Under the pieces are notes generated by a model, which saw only the letters and a list, made by a program, of their open reading frames with translations, ran no database searches and had not been told where the DNA came from. Positions 1 to 7,994 of a stretch of 19,171 nt of DNA are shown one piece after another. Numbering within the stretch: the stretch's first letter is position 1; every line of letters begins with the position of its first letter. The position numbers and the translations under genes are program-made. Source of the stretch: Gammaproteobacteria bacterium UBA7376 (GTDB lineage Bacteria > Pseudomonadota > Gammaproteobacteria > Pseudomonadales > Azotimanducaceae); the NCBI GenBank assembly GCA_002470275.1, contig DKNY01000046.1:16741-35911 (forward strand), read 5' to 3'.

Positions 1-59
1 GGTAGCGCGCCTGCTTTGGGAGCAGGATGTCGGGAGTTCGAATCTCTCTACCCCGACCA
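1..59 (+). tRNA. tRNA-Pro (anticodon TGG), 5' end cut off by the window
   Basis: The window opens inside the D-loop of a tRNA. The anticodon stem CCTGC/GCAGG (10-14 and 22-26) encloses a seven-base loop with anticodon TGG at 17-19, which reads proline codons. The T-stem GGGAG/CTCTC (32-36 and 44-48) encloses TTCGAAT. The 3' acceptor strand TACCCCG (49-55) is followed by discriminator A56 and an encoded CCA (57-59). The 5' acceptor strand and most of the D-arm lie outside the window. No second copy of the tRNA 3' end was found further in, so there is no evidence of an element integrated here. Confidence 0.95.
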
Positions 60-364
60 TCTAACCTTCGGCTTCATAGTGGGGTTTCCATCCCAGGTGA
101 GGCTGGCTCGTCCTCGGCGGGTGTCCATGCCTTCGAGGGATTGCGGCCTCTCTACGGTTAGCGATTAGACCTCATAACTCCCAAGCTTTTGCCATGGCCG
201 CCCGTATAAGTGAGCAATGAGGGCCGTTGTATCGAGCAATCGACTGAGCAGTGGGCCGATCTCTCCAAGCGCGTCCTGTTTCTGTCAAGACGCCTGGCCG
301 CTCTAAACACGAAAGAAGGCGGTTCTTAACCGGAGAGAGGGCGTCCGAACGTGCACCGCTTTGA
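60..364. other. Gene-poor stretch between tRNA-Pro and the desaturase gene
   Basis: About 305 bases hold no convincing gene. A weak hairpin (TGGGG/TCCCA around 79-95) could end tRNA transcription but lacks a T-run. A minus-strand open frame (172-426) overlaps the desaturase 3' end and its product is low-complexity and unlike a protein family, so I did not call it. Confidence 0.5.
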
Positions 365-1609
365 CTAAGGCTCTGCTTGCCCTGTTGACAGGCCAAAGCC
401 CGTTGCTCGCTGTAGGATATAGGCACCCATGATTAACAGGAGGTATAGCGTACCCAGGGCCTGCAGCCCCAGTACCCAGCTTTCGGTGTTTGGCGAGAGT
501 AGGGGCAGCCAAGCACCCGCGCCAAGCATGATCAAAGCTCGCACTGTATCAACGATAAAACGCTGTGGTCGATGCTCCAGCCACAAACTGACCACAAACA
601 TGGAGCCGACGAGTAGCGCGAACAGTGCCAGTACCGCCGGCCTCGCCAGCAGGTCCTGCGCTGAAACAAGCGCAAAGCCCATCGCGGTAAGCACCCAGTA
701 CTGCAGAAAGACGTAGGCCTTGGAGCTGGATGGCGCCTTCGGGTCGTACTTCAGCGCCGAGTCTGCAGCATCGTCCGGTGTCGGCTCTATACCCTGGGGG
801 AACCAGCGTGGCCCTTTGAACCAGATGACTGCCTTGTCGCGCCATCGGGGCGCTTGTACGGCCAGAACAAGGGTTTGCCACCAAACCGCTGCATTCGCCC
901 ATAAGGGATTCCAGCTGCGTAATCCATGGGTGATCCCAAAGACCGGCTTTTCATCGTCACGCTCGTCGCAGAAGGTGCCAAAGAGCCGGTCCCAGAGAAT
1001 TAAAAAGCCGCCGTAGTTTTTGTCGATATAGCTGGGGTTCTTGGCGTGGTGGACCCGATGGTTGGATGGGGTCACGAGAATGTAGTCAAAAATACCCAGC
1101 CTCTTCACGTGCTCGGTGTGCACCCAGAACTGATAAACCAGATTTAACGTTCCGACGCTGATCATCACGTACGCGGGCGTCCCGAGCAAATACATAGGCA
1201 GGTAAAATACAAAGCCAATATAGTCAGTGCTGGTTTGCCGTAGGGCCGTGCTGAGGTTGTATGCCTCGCTTTGGTGGTGCGCACTATGGGAGGCCCACAT
1301 GATCCGCCATTCGTGACCAAACCGGTGCTTCCAGTAGTAGCAGAAGTCGTAGCCGATGAACGCCAGTATCCAATGCCACCAGGCATCGGGAGTCCAAGCG
1401 ACCACGCCAGCCATTTCCACGGCACCGGCGAGCACCACCGCCGCAAAGCTTAGGCGAAGAACGCTCATCAGCTGGCTCAGGCTACCCATCATGAGGCTGG
1501 CAACCGCATCATTCAGCCGATAGGTTTGGTTGTTACGCCAAGCGCCATAAGCAACCTCCACCGCCATGGCGAGGATAAAAAACGGTACGGCTAGTTCAAC
1601 GAAATCCAT
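365..1609 (-). CDS. Sterol desaturase / fatty acid hydroxylase superfamily membrane protein
   Basis: A 414-residue integral membrane di-iron oxygenase of the fatty acid hydroxylase/sterol desaturase superfamily. All three histidine boxes are visible: HRFGH (95-99), HSAHH (108-112) and HRVHH (184-188), with an extra HTEH at 164-167. These coordinate the two irons that hydroxylate or desaturate a lipid on the cytoplasmic face of the membrane. Hydrophobic segments flank the boxes (about 5-20, 52-70, 78-92, 130-160). An extended C-terminal region of about 120 residues carries further predicted membrane helices (about 297-410), so the protein is longer than minimal family members. The ATG start at 1607-1609 has a weak GCGAG just upstream. 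It stands alone on its strand. Many bacterial relatives are annotated C-5 sterol desaturase without proof, and the actual lipid substrate is unknown. Confidence 0.9.
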   Translation of the reverse strand: MDFVELAVPFFILAMAVEVAYGAWRNNQTYRLNDAVASLMMGSLSQLMSVLRLSFAAVVLAGAVEMAGVVAWTPDAWWHWILAFIGYDFCYYWKHRFGHEWRIMWASHSAHHQSEAYNLSTALRQTSTDYIGFVFYLPMYLLGTPAYVMISVGTLNLVYQFWVHTEHVKRLGIFDYILVTPSNHRVHHAKNPSYIDKNYGGFLILWDRLFGTFCDERDDEKPVFGITHGLRSWNPLWANAAVWWQTLVLAVQAPRWRDKAVIWFKGPRWFPQGIEPTPDDAADSALKYDPKAPSSSKAYVFLQYWVLTAMGFALVSAQDLLARPAVLALFALLVGSMFVVSLWLEHRPQRFIVDTVRALIMLGAGAWLPLLSPNTESWVLGLQALGTLYLLLIMGAYILQRATGFGLSTGQAEP

Positions 1610-2348
1610 CTCGCGATTTTAACGCTTAATCTGACTCGTTACAGCAGCTAACCCTGACCTTTCCTTGGCCTCCATTGAGGGGACAGGCGCGCTCCACCGT
1701 CCCTGCCATATATTGTTTAGGGACTTCGGCTCTGCCGATCCAGCGAAGTGCTGGTCCAGTGGCGTGCTGGCCATACACCCTTCAGCGGAAGTGGGGAAAC
1801 GACTATGACTAGGCTATGGTGGGGCGGTAGAGACCAGCGATAGCACCGCTCAGGTAGAGGGCTAAGTTCAGCCGCGAAGGGCAAATCGCCATCGAACTCT
1901 TCTATGCCCGTCCTACCAGGAACCTCCGTCTCGAAACCAAATGTCTTGGCTGGGCACTGGAGGCGATTGCTAAAGTTTGGTTAGGCTGTTTAAGCGCTAT
2001 AGGTGGCAGCCAGTTGGTAGGCGTGAAAACAGTTAATTTATGGGGTAATAAAATTTCTTTCTATGCTTGGCCCTTTGCAGAAGTAATCCAAGCACCGCAC
2101 CATCTCACGTTACGAAACCTCTGCCCTGAGTCGTTCACACCACGGCACCAATTCGTTTGACAATGGCGATTGCCGGAGACATTTTTGAAGAGGCTTTCCT
2201 GGAAGTGTGTAAAAAATCTAACTAGGTGAGAGCAACGGGTTAGAAGCAATTCACGAGTTTACAAGCGTATTAGATCGGTACTACGGAAAGTTGGCTCATA
2301 GGTAAAATTCTTGGATTGCGCTAAGTTTATTAATAAATGGGGGCAGGG
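1610..2348. other. Long gene-poor region
   Basis: About 740 bases between the desaturase start and the lipoprotein start. I see no RNA gene, strong hairpin or insertion-sequence end. The frame 1858-2160 is open for 100 codons on the plus strand, but it contains no methionine codon and its product resembles nothing I know. The part after about 2030 is noticeably AT-rich and probably includes the promoter of the lipoprotein gene, though no clear -35/-10 pair could be fixed. Confidence 0.45.
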
Positions 2349-2696
2349 ATGTTAACGGTATTTAAGCAAAACCTAGTTGTGGTTGTTTGTTTTGTGATGC
2401 TTGGGTGTGCGGCTAGTCCAGCCGCTATCCAACCAGACGACGTTTCATCGGAAATGTATGCAGAGTATACCTGCGAAACGCTCAGAGATTTGCGGGCCGA
2501 AAAAGCGACCCAGATCACTGAATTGTCGAGTTCGCAAAAAACAAAGCGGATTATTGACGGTGTCTCAAATGTAGTCCTGCTGCCTGGGCTCGCGAGTATA
2601 ATCGACGATTCCTCAAAGCCTTTGGCTCGCGCAAAGGGAGAGATGAGTGCTCTGATAAGAGAGTACGACCGCCGATGCATACCTTCTAGAAGCTAG
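2349..2696 (+). CDS. Small putative lipoprotein of unknown function
   Basis: A short exported lipoprotein of about 115 residues. The N-terminus has a lysine (K6), a hydrophobic stretch (9-18) and a lipobox VMLGC ending at Cys20, followed by Ala. It should therefore be lipidated and, lacking Asp at +2, probably sorted to the outer membrane. The mature part holds two further cysteines (in YTCETLRDL and near the C-terminus in RRCIPS) flanking a hydrophobic, glycine-containing segment (VSNVVLLPGLASII), with a charged helical C-terminus. This layout resembles small gammaproteobacterial lipoproteins of unknown role. The start is uncertain: ATG at 2337 is in frame but has no ribosome-binding site, whereas ATG at 2349 gives a compact signal peptide although its GGGGG lies close. 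It is isolated from other genes. Confidence 0.72.
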   Translation: MLTVFKQNLVVVVCFVMLGCAASPAAIQPDDVSSEMYAEYTCETLRDLRAEKATQITELSSSQKTKRIIDGVSNVVLLPGLASIIDDSSKPLARAKGEMSALIREYDRRCIPSRS

Positions 2697-3211
2697 TTTC
2701 GGAGGCCTATTTCACGGGGAGAGCGTTGATCTAGACGAACCGGCTTGAGCGCAGTCTCACGGTCTCGGGGAACGCGGGCAATGTGGTATGCCTGCACCAC
2801 CGCGCTCGACCCTGCTGCAAGTCATCGGTAACGGCTGAAACTTTCGCGCAGTACGACAGTGGCGCTGCGTTGAGAGGCCTGTTCGCTAATGCAACGCTAC
2901 GAGAAATCAATTTGGGCTCAATCATCTCGAGGTGGCCTGCATTGATTAGGCTTCAGGCTGTGCACTCTCGTCTGTGCTGGAGCGCACCTTGCCCAGCCCA
3001 TCGGCCAGAGCCCCCTTTTCGCAGCAGTGATCATTATCTGAGTAGAAAACCCCTGCTGCTTGTCGTGTAAACCTGGAGGCCGTTGCAGGCCATCCGCCCC
3101 TGGCAGTTGCCCACGGTCCAAAATTAGGGGTGAAGTACGATTGCATTGGCTTTACCTGGCACCGCTTATCTGATCTCTTTGCGCCCACAACGATACGAAT
3201 GGGAGAGCGCG
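2697..3211. other. Gene-poor region upstream of the GH32 gene
   Basis: About 515 bases with no convincing gene. The plus frame 2783-3070 is open, but its product is rich in Cys, His, Arg and Pro without any domain pattern. The minus-strand frames overlapping 2918-3188 look like chance. No clear terminator follows the lipoprotein, and no promoter could be assigned with confidence. Confidence 0.4.
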
Positions 3212-5008
3212 TTGGCTCAGGAAAACGAGGTTTTAGCGGCCCTAGAGGCTCACGTAGCGGCCAGGGTCAGTGGTGATGTGGACGCCGTGATGGAGTCTTA
3301 TTCGGAAGCCTGGACGGATGACAAAGGGTTCACCAAGCGGTCCTTTCACGAGGGGCATCTATCCTTTACCCAGGGCGCGTCTGGCGACGATATCGAGGTT
3401 GATTTAAGTCAGACCAAGATCGTGATGAAGGGCGAAGAGGCCACCTGCAGTCCCGTAACCATCTATACCGTCAAGGGCAGCATTACCTATGGCTATCGGC
3501 TGAGGCAGGAAGCAGATGGGATATGGCGGTTCATTTACAGCCAGACCGAGGACTGGGAACCCTTCCCCATGGACAAGAAAACCGGTGCGCTGAAGAGGCA
3601 AATTGATGACACTGCCCTCCTGGTGCGTGAACACAGGGAGGGGCTGTTGGCGGATCCCCTGCGCCCCGGCTACCATTTTGTGATCCCCGAGGGGCTCGCT
3701 ATGCCCTTTGACCCCAATGGCGCCATCTTTTGGCAGGGCAGATACCACCTTTTCTATATTTTTCAGGATAAGCGGTCGGGCAAAAAGGCAGACCACTGGG
3801 GCCATGTTTCCAGTACAGATTTGTTTCATTGGCGACATCATCCCACCGGGCTGCTAGAGGGTATGTATAGCGGTAACTGCTTTATTAATGCGGATGGCGT
3901 ACCGACCATGTGCTATCACCAGGTGAATCAGGGCAACGCCATGGCCATCGCCCTAGATGATGACCTAGAGCAGTGGCATAAGCTGGAAGGCAACCCCATC
4001 ACGCCGGTGACTCAGGAGGGGGACGAGCATCATGAAAAGTATCGTTCCTGGGACCCCTTCGGCTGGCTAGAAGGCGATACCTATTACGCCATCTTTGGCG
4101 GCAAGCACCCGGGCATCGCCAAATCCCAGAAACTGGACGCCGACTGGCAGTACGTGGGTGATCTTTTTGCTCACGGTGTTGAGGGAGTGCCCCTTGATGA
4201 AGATGTGTCCTGCGCCGAGCTTTTTAAGCTTGGTGACAAGGATATGCTGCTCTGTATCAGTCACCGCATGGGCTGTCGCTACTACCTCGGCGAATGGAAG
4301 AACGAGCAGTTTTATCCCGAATCCCACGGTCAGATGAGCTGGGTGGACAACGCGTTTTTTGCTCCGGAAAGTCTGGAAGATGATCAGGGCCGGCGCATCA
4401 TGTGGGCCTGGCTAATGGATTCTCCAGAATTCGGGGTGCACGTTGAGCAGGGTTGGTCGGGCAGCCTAAGCCTACCTCGAGTGATGTCCCTGGATGAGCA
4501 GGGCAGGTTATGCCTAGACGTGGTGAAGGAGATCGAGGCGCTCAGGTATCGGCCCTTTAAACAGGAGGCTATTGAGGTGCCGGCGGGACAAGAGGTCGTC
4601 ATTGACCAGATCAAGAGCAATAGCCTGGAACTGGCTATTGATATGGACGGGGCGGAGGCATTTGGTCTCAAGGTCTGTCGCTCCCCTGATGGCGAGGAAC
4701 AAACCGTGATTGCCTATGATGCGGCCCTGGGGCAGCTCAAGGTGGACACCCACAAATCCGGCCCCGAGAACACGGCCAAGGCTGTTGAAACCGCGCCCTT
4801 CTCCTTAGCCCAGGGCGAGCGCCTGCAGCTGCGAGTATTCGTCGATAAGTCCGTACTGGAAGTCTTTGCCAACGGGCGACAGGCCGTGATGCGTCGGATT
4901 TATCCGGCCCGGACCGACAGCCTCGGCGTGAGCTTCTTTGCTGAGGGCGGTGCTGCCAAGGTAAACGTGCTGGAGGCCTGGGAGATATCTCCCTCTAATC
5001 CCTACTAA
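3212..5008 (+). CDS. GH32-family glycosidase with N-terminal NTF2/SnoaL-like domain
   Basis: A two-domain protein of 598 residues. Residues about 3-116 form an NTF2/SnoaL-like alpha+beta domain (ends near YSQTEDWEPF). The rest is a GH32-type five-bladed propeller followed by a C-terminal beta-sandwich (VDKSVLEVFANG near residues 530-545). Seen GH32 motifs: FDPNG with the nucleophile-type Asp at 167, a YSGN block (219-222), and WDP with Asp281 where RDP is usual. The segment that normally reads WECPDLF is VSCAELF (332-338), so the acid/base Glu position is Ser333. Family members cleave beta-fructosides or related sugars; activity here is uncertain. No signal peptide is seen, so it is probably cytoplasmic. 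I chose TTG at 3212 because GGGAG lies six bases before it and the NTF2 domain begins there; a TTG at 3146 would add 22 unconvincing residues. It ends 16 bases before a convergent gene. Confidence 0.85.
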   Translation: MAQENEVLAALEAHVAARVSGDVDAVMESYSEAWTDDKGFTKRSFHEGHLSFTQGASGDDIEVDLSQTKIVMKGEEATCSPVTIYTVKGSITYGYRLRQEADGIWRFIYSQTEDWEPFPMDKKTGALKRQIDDTALLVREHREGLLADPLRPGYHFVIPEGLAMPFDPNGAIFWQGRYHLFYIFQDKRSGKKADHWGHVSSTDLFHWRHHPTGLLEGMYSGNCFINADGVPTMCYHQVNQGNAMAIALDDDLEQWHKLEGNPITPVTQEGDEHHEKYRSWDPFGWLEGDTYYAIFGGKHPGIAKSQKLDADWQYVGDLFAHGVEGVPLDEDVSCAELFKLGDKDMLLCISHRMGCRYYLGEWKNEQFYPESHGQMSWVDNAFFAPESLEDDQGRRIMWAWLMDSPEFGVHVEQGWSGSLSLPRVMSLDEQGRLCLDVVKEIEALRYRPFKQEAIEVPAGQEVVIDQIKSNSLELAIDMDGAEAFGLKVCRSPDGEEQTVIAYDAALGQLKVDTHKSGPENTAKAVETAPFSLAQGERLQLRVFVDKSVLEVFANGRQAVMRRIYPARTDSLGVSFFAEGGAAKVNVLEAWEISPSNPY

Positions 5009-5019
5009 GACCTGTCCTG

Positions 5020-5031
5020 GGGCGTCAGCCC
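5020..5031. terminator. Small hairpin between convergent genes
   Basis: GGGC and GCCC pair around a four-base loop, between the GH32 stop and the photolyase coding end (it overlaps the photolyase stop codon). The stem is only four pairs and there is no T-run on either strand, so a terminator role is a weak inference from position. Confidence 0.2.
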
Positions 5032-6548
5032 GTGTTGGGACTCGGGTCTCTGGCGTGCCCAGGCCTAGTGGTTTGTTCCCTGGCCGTGCGCTTGCGCGAC
5101 CCGTGTTTTGCGAGCACCTGCTGTTGTTCGTCCTTACCTTGGTCTGATCGTCGTCGAGCCGTAATGGAGTGGCGTGCGAATCGGCTGGCCTCCAGGTGGT
5201 CCACTATGGGCCCAGGGTAGTGCTGGCCAATCGTACAGCCGGCAGACAGCTGCTCCATGGGCGTCGCCTGCCAGGGTGCATGAATTCTGAGTTCATCAAA
5301 ACCGGCAAGCTCTGGAATCCATTGTTTGATAAAGGTGCCCTGGGGGTCTTGATCCATAGACTGCTTGACCGGGTTGTAGATTCTCAGCGTGTTAATCCCC
5401 GTGGTGCCAGACTGCATCTGCACCTGGGCATAGTGAATACCTGGTTCAAAGTCGGTAAAGAGGCGAGCCAGGTGCAGCGCCGGCTCGCGCCAGTGCAGCC
5501 ACAGGTCGTAAGCGGCAAAGGAAACCAACATGGCGCGCATGCGGAAATTGATCCAGCCCGTGGCATTGAGGTAGCGCATGCACGCGTCCACAAAGGGATA
5601 GCCTGTTTCCCCACATGCCCAGGCGCGGAACTTTTCAGAATCGAAGGCATCCTCCCGAAGCCCATCACAGCTGCGCGCCATGTTTTGGTATTGAATCTCC
5701 GGTTCACTTTCAAACTTTTGGATAAAGTGGCAGTGCCAGTGCAGGCGGCTTTGGAAGGAAGACAGCGCCTTGGGCCAAGTGCCTTTCTCGCCAGGGGGAA
5801 GGCTGCGCACCTGCCGTTGCTGGTCCCAGGTGCGCTGAGCCACCTGGCGCATAGAGATGCGTCCGTAAGCCAGGTGGCGACTGAGGCGAGAGCAGGCATC
5901 AGGGGCCGTGACCGGACTCGACATTTCCAGGTGGTAACGCTCGCCTCGATGGCTGAGAAAGTCCTCCAGCACGGTGTGGGGTGATCTCAAATCGTCCAGA
6001 ACAATCTCCCGGCCCGGCAGCTCAGGGCGCCACTGCTGCCAGTGCTCCGTGCTGGGTAAGGACAGCCAGGTCTGACCCTGAGACACTGTCGCCTGGTCTT
6101 GGGTCATCTGTGCGCGCCAGCGTTTCGACCATCCGTCGCGATCCCGCAAGCCCCTGAATACGCCGAACTGACGCCGCTCCTGGAACTCGACGCCCTGGGC
6201 CGAACACCAGGCTATGACCGCCTGGTCGCGCTCATAGCCCCAGGCTTCGCCGGTTTCCTCGTGGGCCAAAAGCCGGAACGACCCCAGTTCCTGGTGCAGG
6301 GTGTTGAGCACGGAGATCATCGTCCCCGTACGAATACAGAGGGCGCCGCCCAGGGTGTTAAGGTCACGGTCAAGCGCCTCCAGCGAGGCTAGCGTCATCT
6401 GCCAATGGCGTTTGGAGGCACTGGGCTGTTGCCACAGTTCCGGCTCAAGAACGTAGAGCACCAGGGTCGGCCCCGCAGCCAAGGCCTCGGACAGGGGCTC
6501 GTGATCCTGGATTCGGAAGTCGCGCTTTATCCAAACTACTTGATTCAT
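5025..6548 (-). CDS. Cryptochrome/photolyase family flavoprotein
   Basis: A 507-residue member of the cryptochrome/photolyase family, which binds FAD in a C-terminal helical domain and usually an antenna pigment in an N-terminal Rossmann domain to repair UV dimers or sense blue light. The N-terminus starts VVWIKRDFRIQDHEPL; HEETGEAWGYERD (96-108) and the FAD-domain blocks GYPFVDACMRYLNATGW (316-332), HWRE (352-355), RIYNPVKQ (389-396) and FIKQWIPEL (406-414) are clear. Gapless alignment from memory with E. coli PhrB shows Arg338 and Asp366 (the FAD salt-bridge pair) and Trp353 kept. The positions of Trp382, Trp384 and Asn378 are Val376, Met378 and His372. A basic, low-complexity tail follows residue 460. 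The ATG at 6548 was preferred over an in-frame ATG at 6665, which would add 39 residues ahead of the conserved first strand. Repair versus signalling cannot be decided. Confidence 0.88.
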   Translation of the reverse strand: MNQVVWIKRDFRIQDHEPLSEALAAGPTLVLYVLEPELWQQPSASKRHWQMTLASLEALDRDLNTLGGALCIRTGTMISVLNTLHQELGSFRLLAHEETGEAWGYERDQAVIAWCSAQGVEFQERRQFGVFRGLRDRDGWSKRWRAQMTQDQATVSQGQTWLSLPSTEHWQQWRPELPGREIVLDDLRSPHTVLEDFLSHRGERYHLEMSSPVTAPDACSRLSRHLAYGRISMRQVAQRTWDQQRQVRSLPPGEKGTWPKALSSFQSRLHWHCHFIQKFESEPEIQYQNMARSCDGLREDAFDSEKFRAWACGETGYPFVDACMRYLNATGWINFRMRAMLVSFAAYDLWLHWREPALHLARLFTDFEPGIHYAQVQMQSGTTGINTLRIYNPVKQSMDQDPQGTFIKQWIPELAGFDELRIHAPWQATPMEQLSAGCTIGQHYPGPIVDHLEASRFARHSITARRRSDQGKDEQQQVLAKHGSRKRTAREQTTRPGHARDPSPNTG

Positions 6549-6727
6549 GTCAGACCCGTATTGTTTCGGCAGGGCGTGGAACATCACTGACGGGAGAGCG
6601 TAGAGCGTCCCCTGCAAAAGGCCAGGGAGTCCAAGTTGATACCAAGACCCGATGCTCACGGCCAAAATCTGGCCCTGCTCGGGAAAGAGCCGTATTCAGC
6701 AGGACGCATTTCGCGCTGGCTATACGC

Positions 6728-6756
6728 TTGGCCTAGGGTAAGGTTTCCTTTATATG
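6728..6756 (+). promoter_or_regulatory. Candidate sigma-70 promoter for the alpha/beta hydrolase gene
   Basis: TTGGCC (6728-6733), a 17-base spacer and TATATG (6751-6756) match four of six positions at each hexamer and lie about 60 bases before the hydrolase start, in the divergent gap with the photolyase gene. This is a pattern match only. Confidence 0.35.
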
Positions 6757-6818
6757 TAGGGAGCGGCATCGGTGAGGGCCGGTGTTGAGCAATAGTCGAA
6801 ACGCTTTGGGAGGTGGAG

Positions 6819-7886
6819 ATGAAATATTTAGGTTATTCGCTGATGGCGGTGGTTGCCCTCATCGTTCTTGGTGTGGCGATGGCATGGGTCAGCGCCCGGA
6901 TGTCCCTGGATGAAGGCTATGCCCACACTCAGGCCACCGCAGAACTGCCCTTGCTCGGGGCTGATCTCTCAGAGGGATTGGTACGCATCCCCACAGACCG
7001 TGGTGAATTCCGGGCTCGGATTGCCGGGTTTCAGGGCGAGCAAGAGCGGCCGCTGATTATCCTGCTTCATGGTTTTCCGGTGACCTCGGCAATGTGGCTA
7101 GAGCTGATTCCGCCGCTGGCCGAGGCCGGGTACCGCGTTGTGGCTTTCGATCAGCGCGGCTACAGCCCACAAGTTCGACCCGATGGTACGGCAAACTATG
7201 CGGTGCCAGAACTGGTGAGCGACGTGTTCGCCGTTGCCGACGCGGTGGGCGGCGGGCCTTTCCACCTGGTTGGCCACGACTGGGGTGCAGCCGTGGGCTG
7301 GGGCGCGGTGCTCACCGAACCGGACAGGGTGATCAGCTGGACGCCCCTATCTATCGCCCACCCAGCTGCCTTTCAGGCGGCGCTGGCTAATGATCCCGAT
7401 CAACAGTCCAGGAGCAGCTACTTCGCTTTGTTTCAGACGGCCATGGTGCCTGAAACGCTGTTCAGCTTTAACGATTTTGCTTTCTTGAAGGGTGCATACG
7501 GGGGCATGAGTCCCGAAAAAATTGATGAGTACATCGCGGTCTTCAGCGAGCCGGGGGCGCTGTCTGCAGCGCTCAACTGGTACCGGGCCATGGGGCTCAC
7601 CGGCTTGGTGTCCGCAGGTCAACAAAGTATGGAGGTGAGGGTTCCAACACTCTTCATTTGGGGTAATCAGGATGAAGCCGTTGGGCGACGGGGTACTGAG
7701 CTGATGGCCGACTACATGAAGGGGCCGTATTCGATCATTGAACTTGATGCGGGTCACTGGCTGCTCAGTGAGAGGCCCGAGCAGGTCATACAGCCCGTTC
7801 TGGCACATATAGCAGGCAATGATTCAGTAGCGGATGAAGATGCAAGCCCGGCGGCATTGATTCAGTCCCCAATGGATGAGATGTGA
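6819..7886 (+). CDS. Membrane-anchored alpha/beta hydrolase, epoxide-hydrolase type
   Basis: A 355-residue alpha/beta hydrolase. Residues 5-25 form one hydrophobic helix that should anchor it to the inner membrane or act as a signal sequence. The oxyanion motif HGFP is at 84-87, DQRGYSP follows at 111-117, and the nucleophile elbow GHDWG (152-156) carries Asp154, the type used by epoxide hydrolases and haloalkane dehalogenases rather than the serine of esterases. The relay acid is probably Asp285 (WGNQDEAV) and the base His313 (AGHWLLSE). The cap contains LNWYRA with Tyr255 and another Tyr at 201, fitting the paired cap tyrosines of epoxide hydrolases. An acidic tail of about 20 residues ends the protein. 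ATG 6819 has GGGAGG five bases upstream; GTG 6813 is a possible alternative. It is divergent from the photolyase; its substrate is unknown. Confidence 0.88.
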   Translation: MKYLGYSLMAVVALIVLGVAMAWVSARMSLDEGYAHTQATAELPLLGADLSEGLVRIPTDRGEFRARIAGFQGEQERPLIILLHGFPVTSAMWLELIPPLAEAGYRVVAFDQRGYSPQVRPDGTANYAVPELVSDVFAVADAVGGGPFHLVGHDWGAAVGWGAVLTEPDRVISWTPLSIAHPAAFQAALANDPDQQSRSSYFALFQTAMVPETLFSFNDFAFLKGAYGGMSPEKIDEYIAVFSEPGALSAALNWYRAMGLTGLVSAGQQSMEVRVPTLFIWGNQDEAVGRRGTELMADYMKGPYSIIELDAGHWLLSERPEQVIQPVLAHIAGNDSVADEDASPAALIQSPMDEM

Positions 7887-7994
7887 GCCGATTGGCGGTG
7901 TATTGACAGGGCCGAGTTATCCAGCGACAGTGAAAAGCGGCCGGAGGGTAGAGGCCACGCCGTGACGGTTAAAAATAATAATGGGAGGAAGGCT

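Noticed and set aside
1..59. tRNA-Pro as an integration site of a mobile element
   Set aside because: No integrase gene and no repeated copy of the tRNA 3' end in the window.
172..426. Minus-strand 84-codon open frame
   Set aside because: Overlaps the desaturase 3' end, product has no domain pattern, and no good ribosome-binding site was seen.
1858..2160. 100-codon plus-strand open frame in the gene-poor region
   Set aside because: No methionine codon, no good start, and the translation resembles no family; could be chance or a remnant.
2157..2186. TTGACA as promoter for the lipoprotein gene
   Set aside because: The -10 position reads CATTTT or similar and the site is about 190 bases from the start; too weak to call.
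2783..3070. 95-codon plus-strand open frame upstream of the GH32 gene
   Set aside because: Cys/His/Arg/Pro-rich translation without structure-like pattern; overlapping minus frames are equally open.
5169..5984. 271-codon plus-strand open frame
   Set aside because: It lies antisense to the photolyase gene, which has clear family motifs; the plus-strand product has none.
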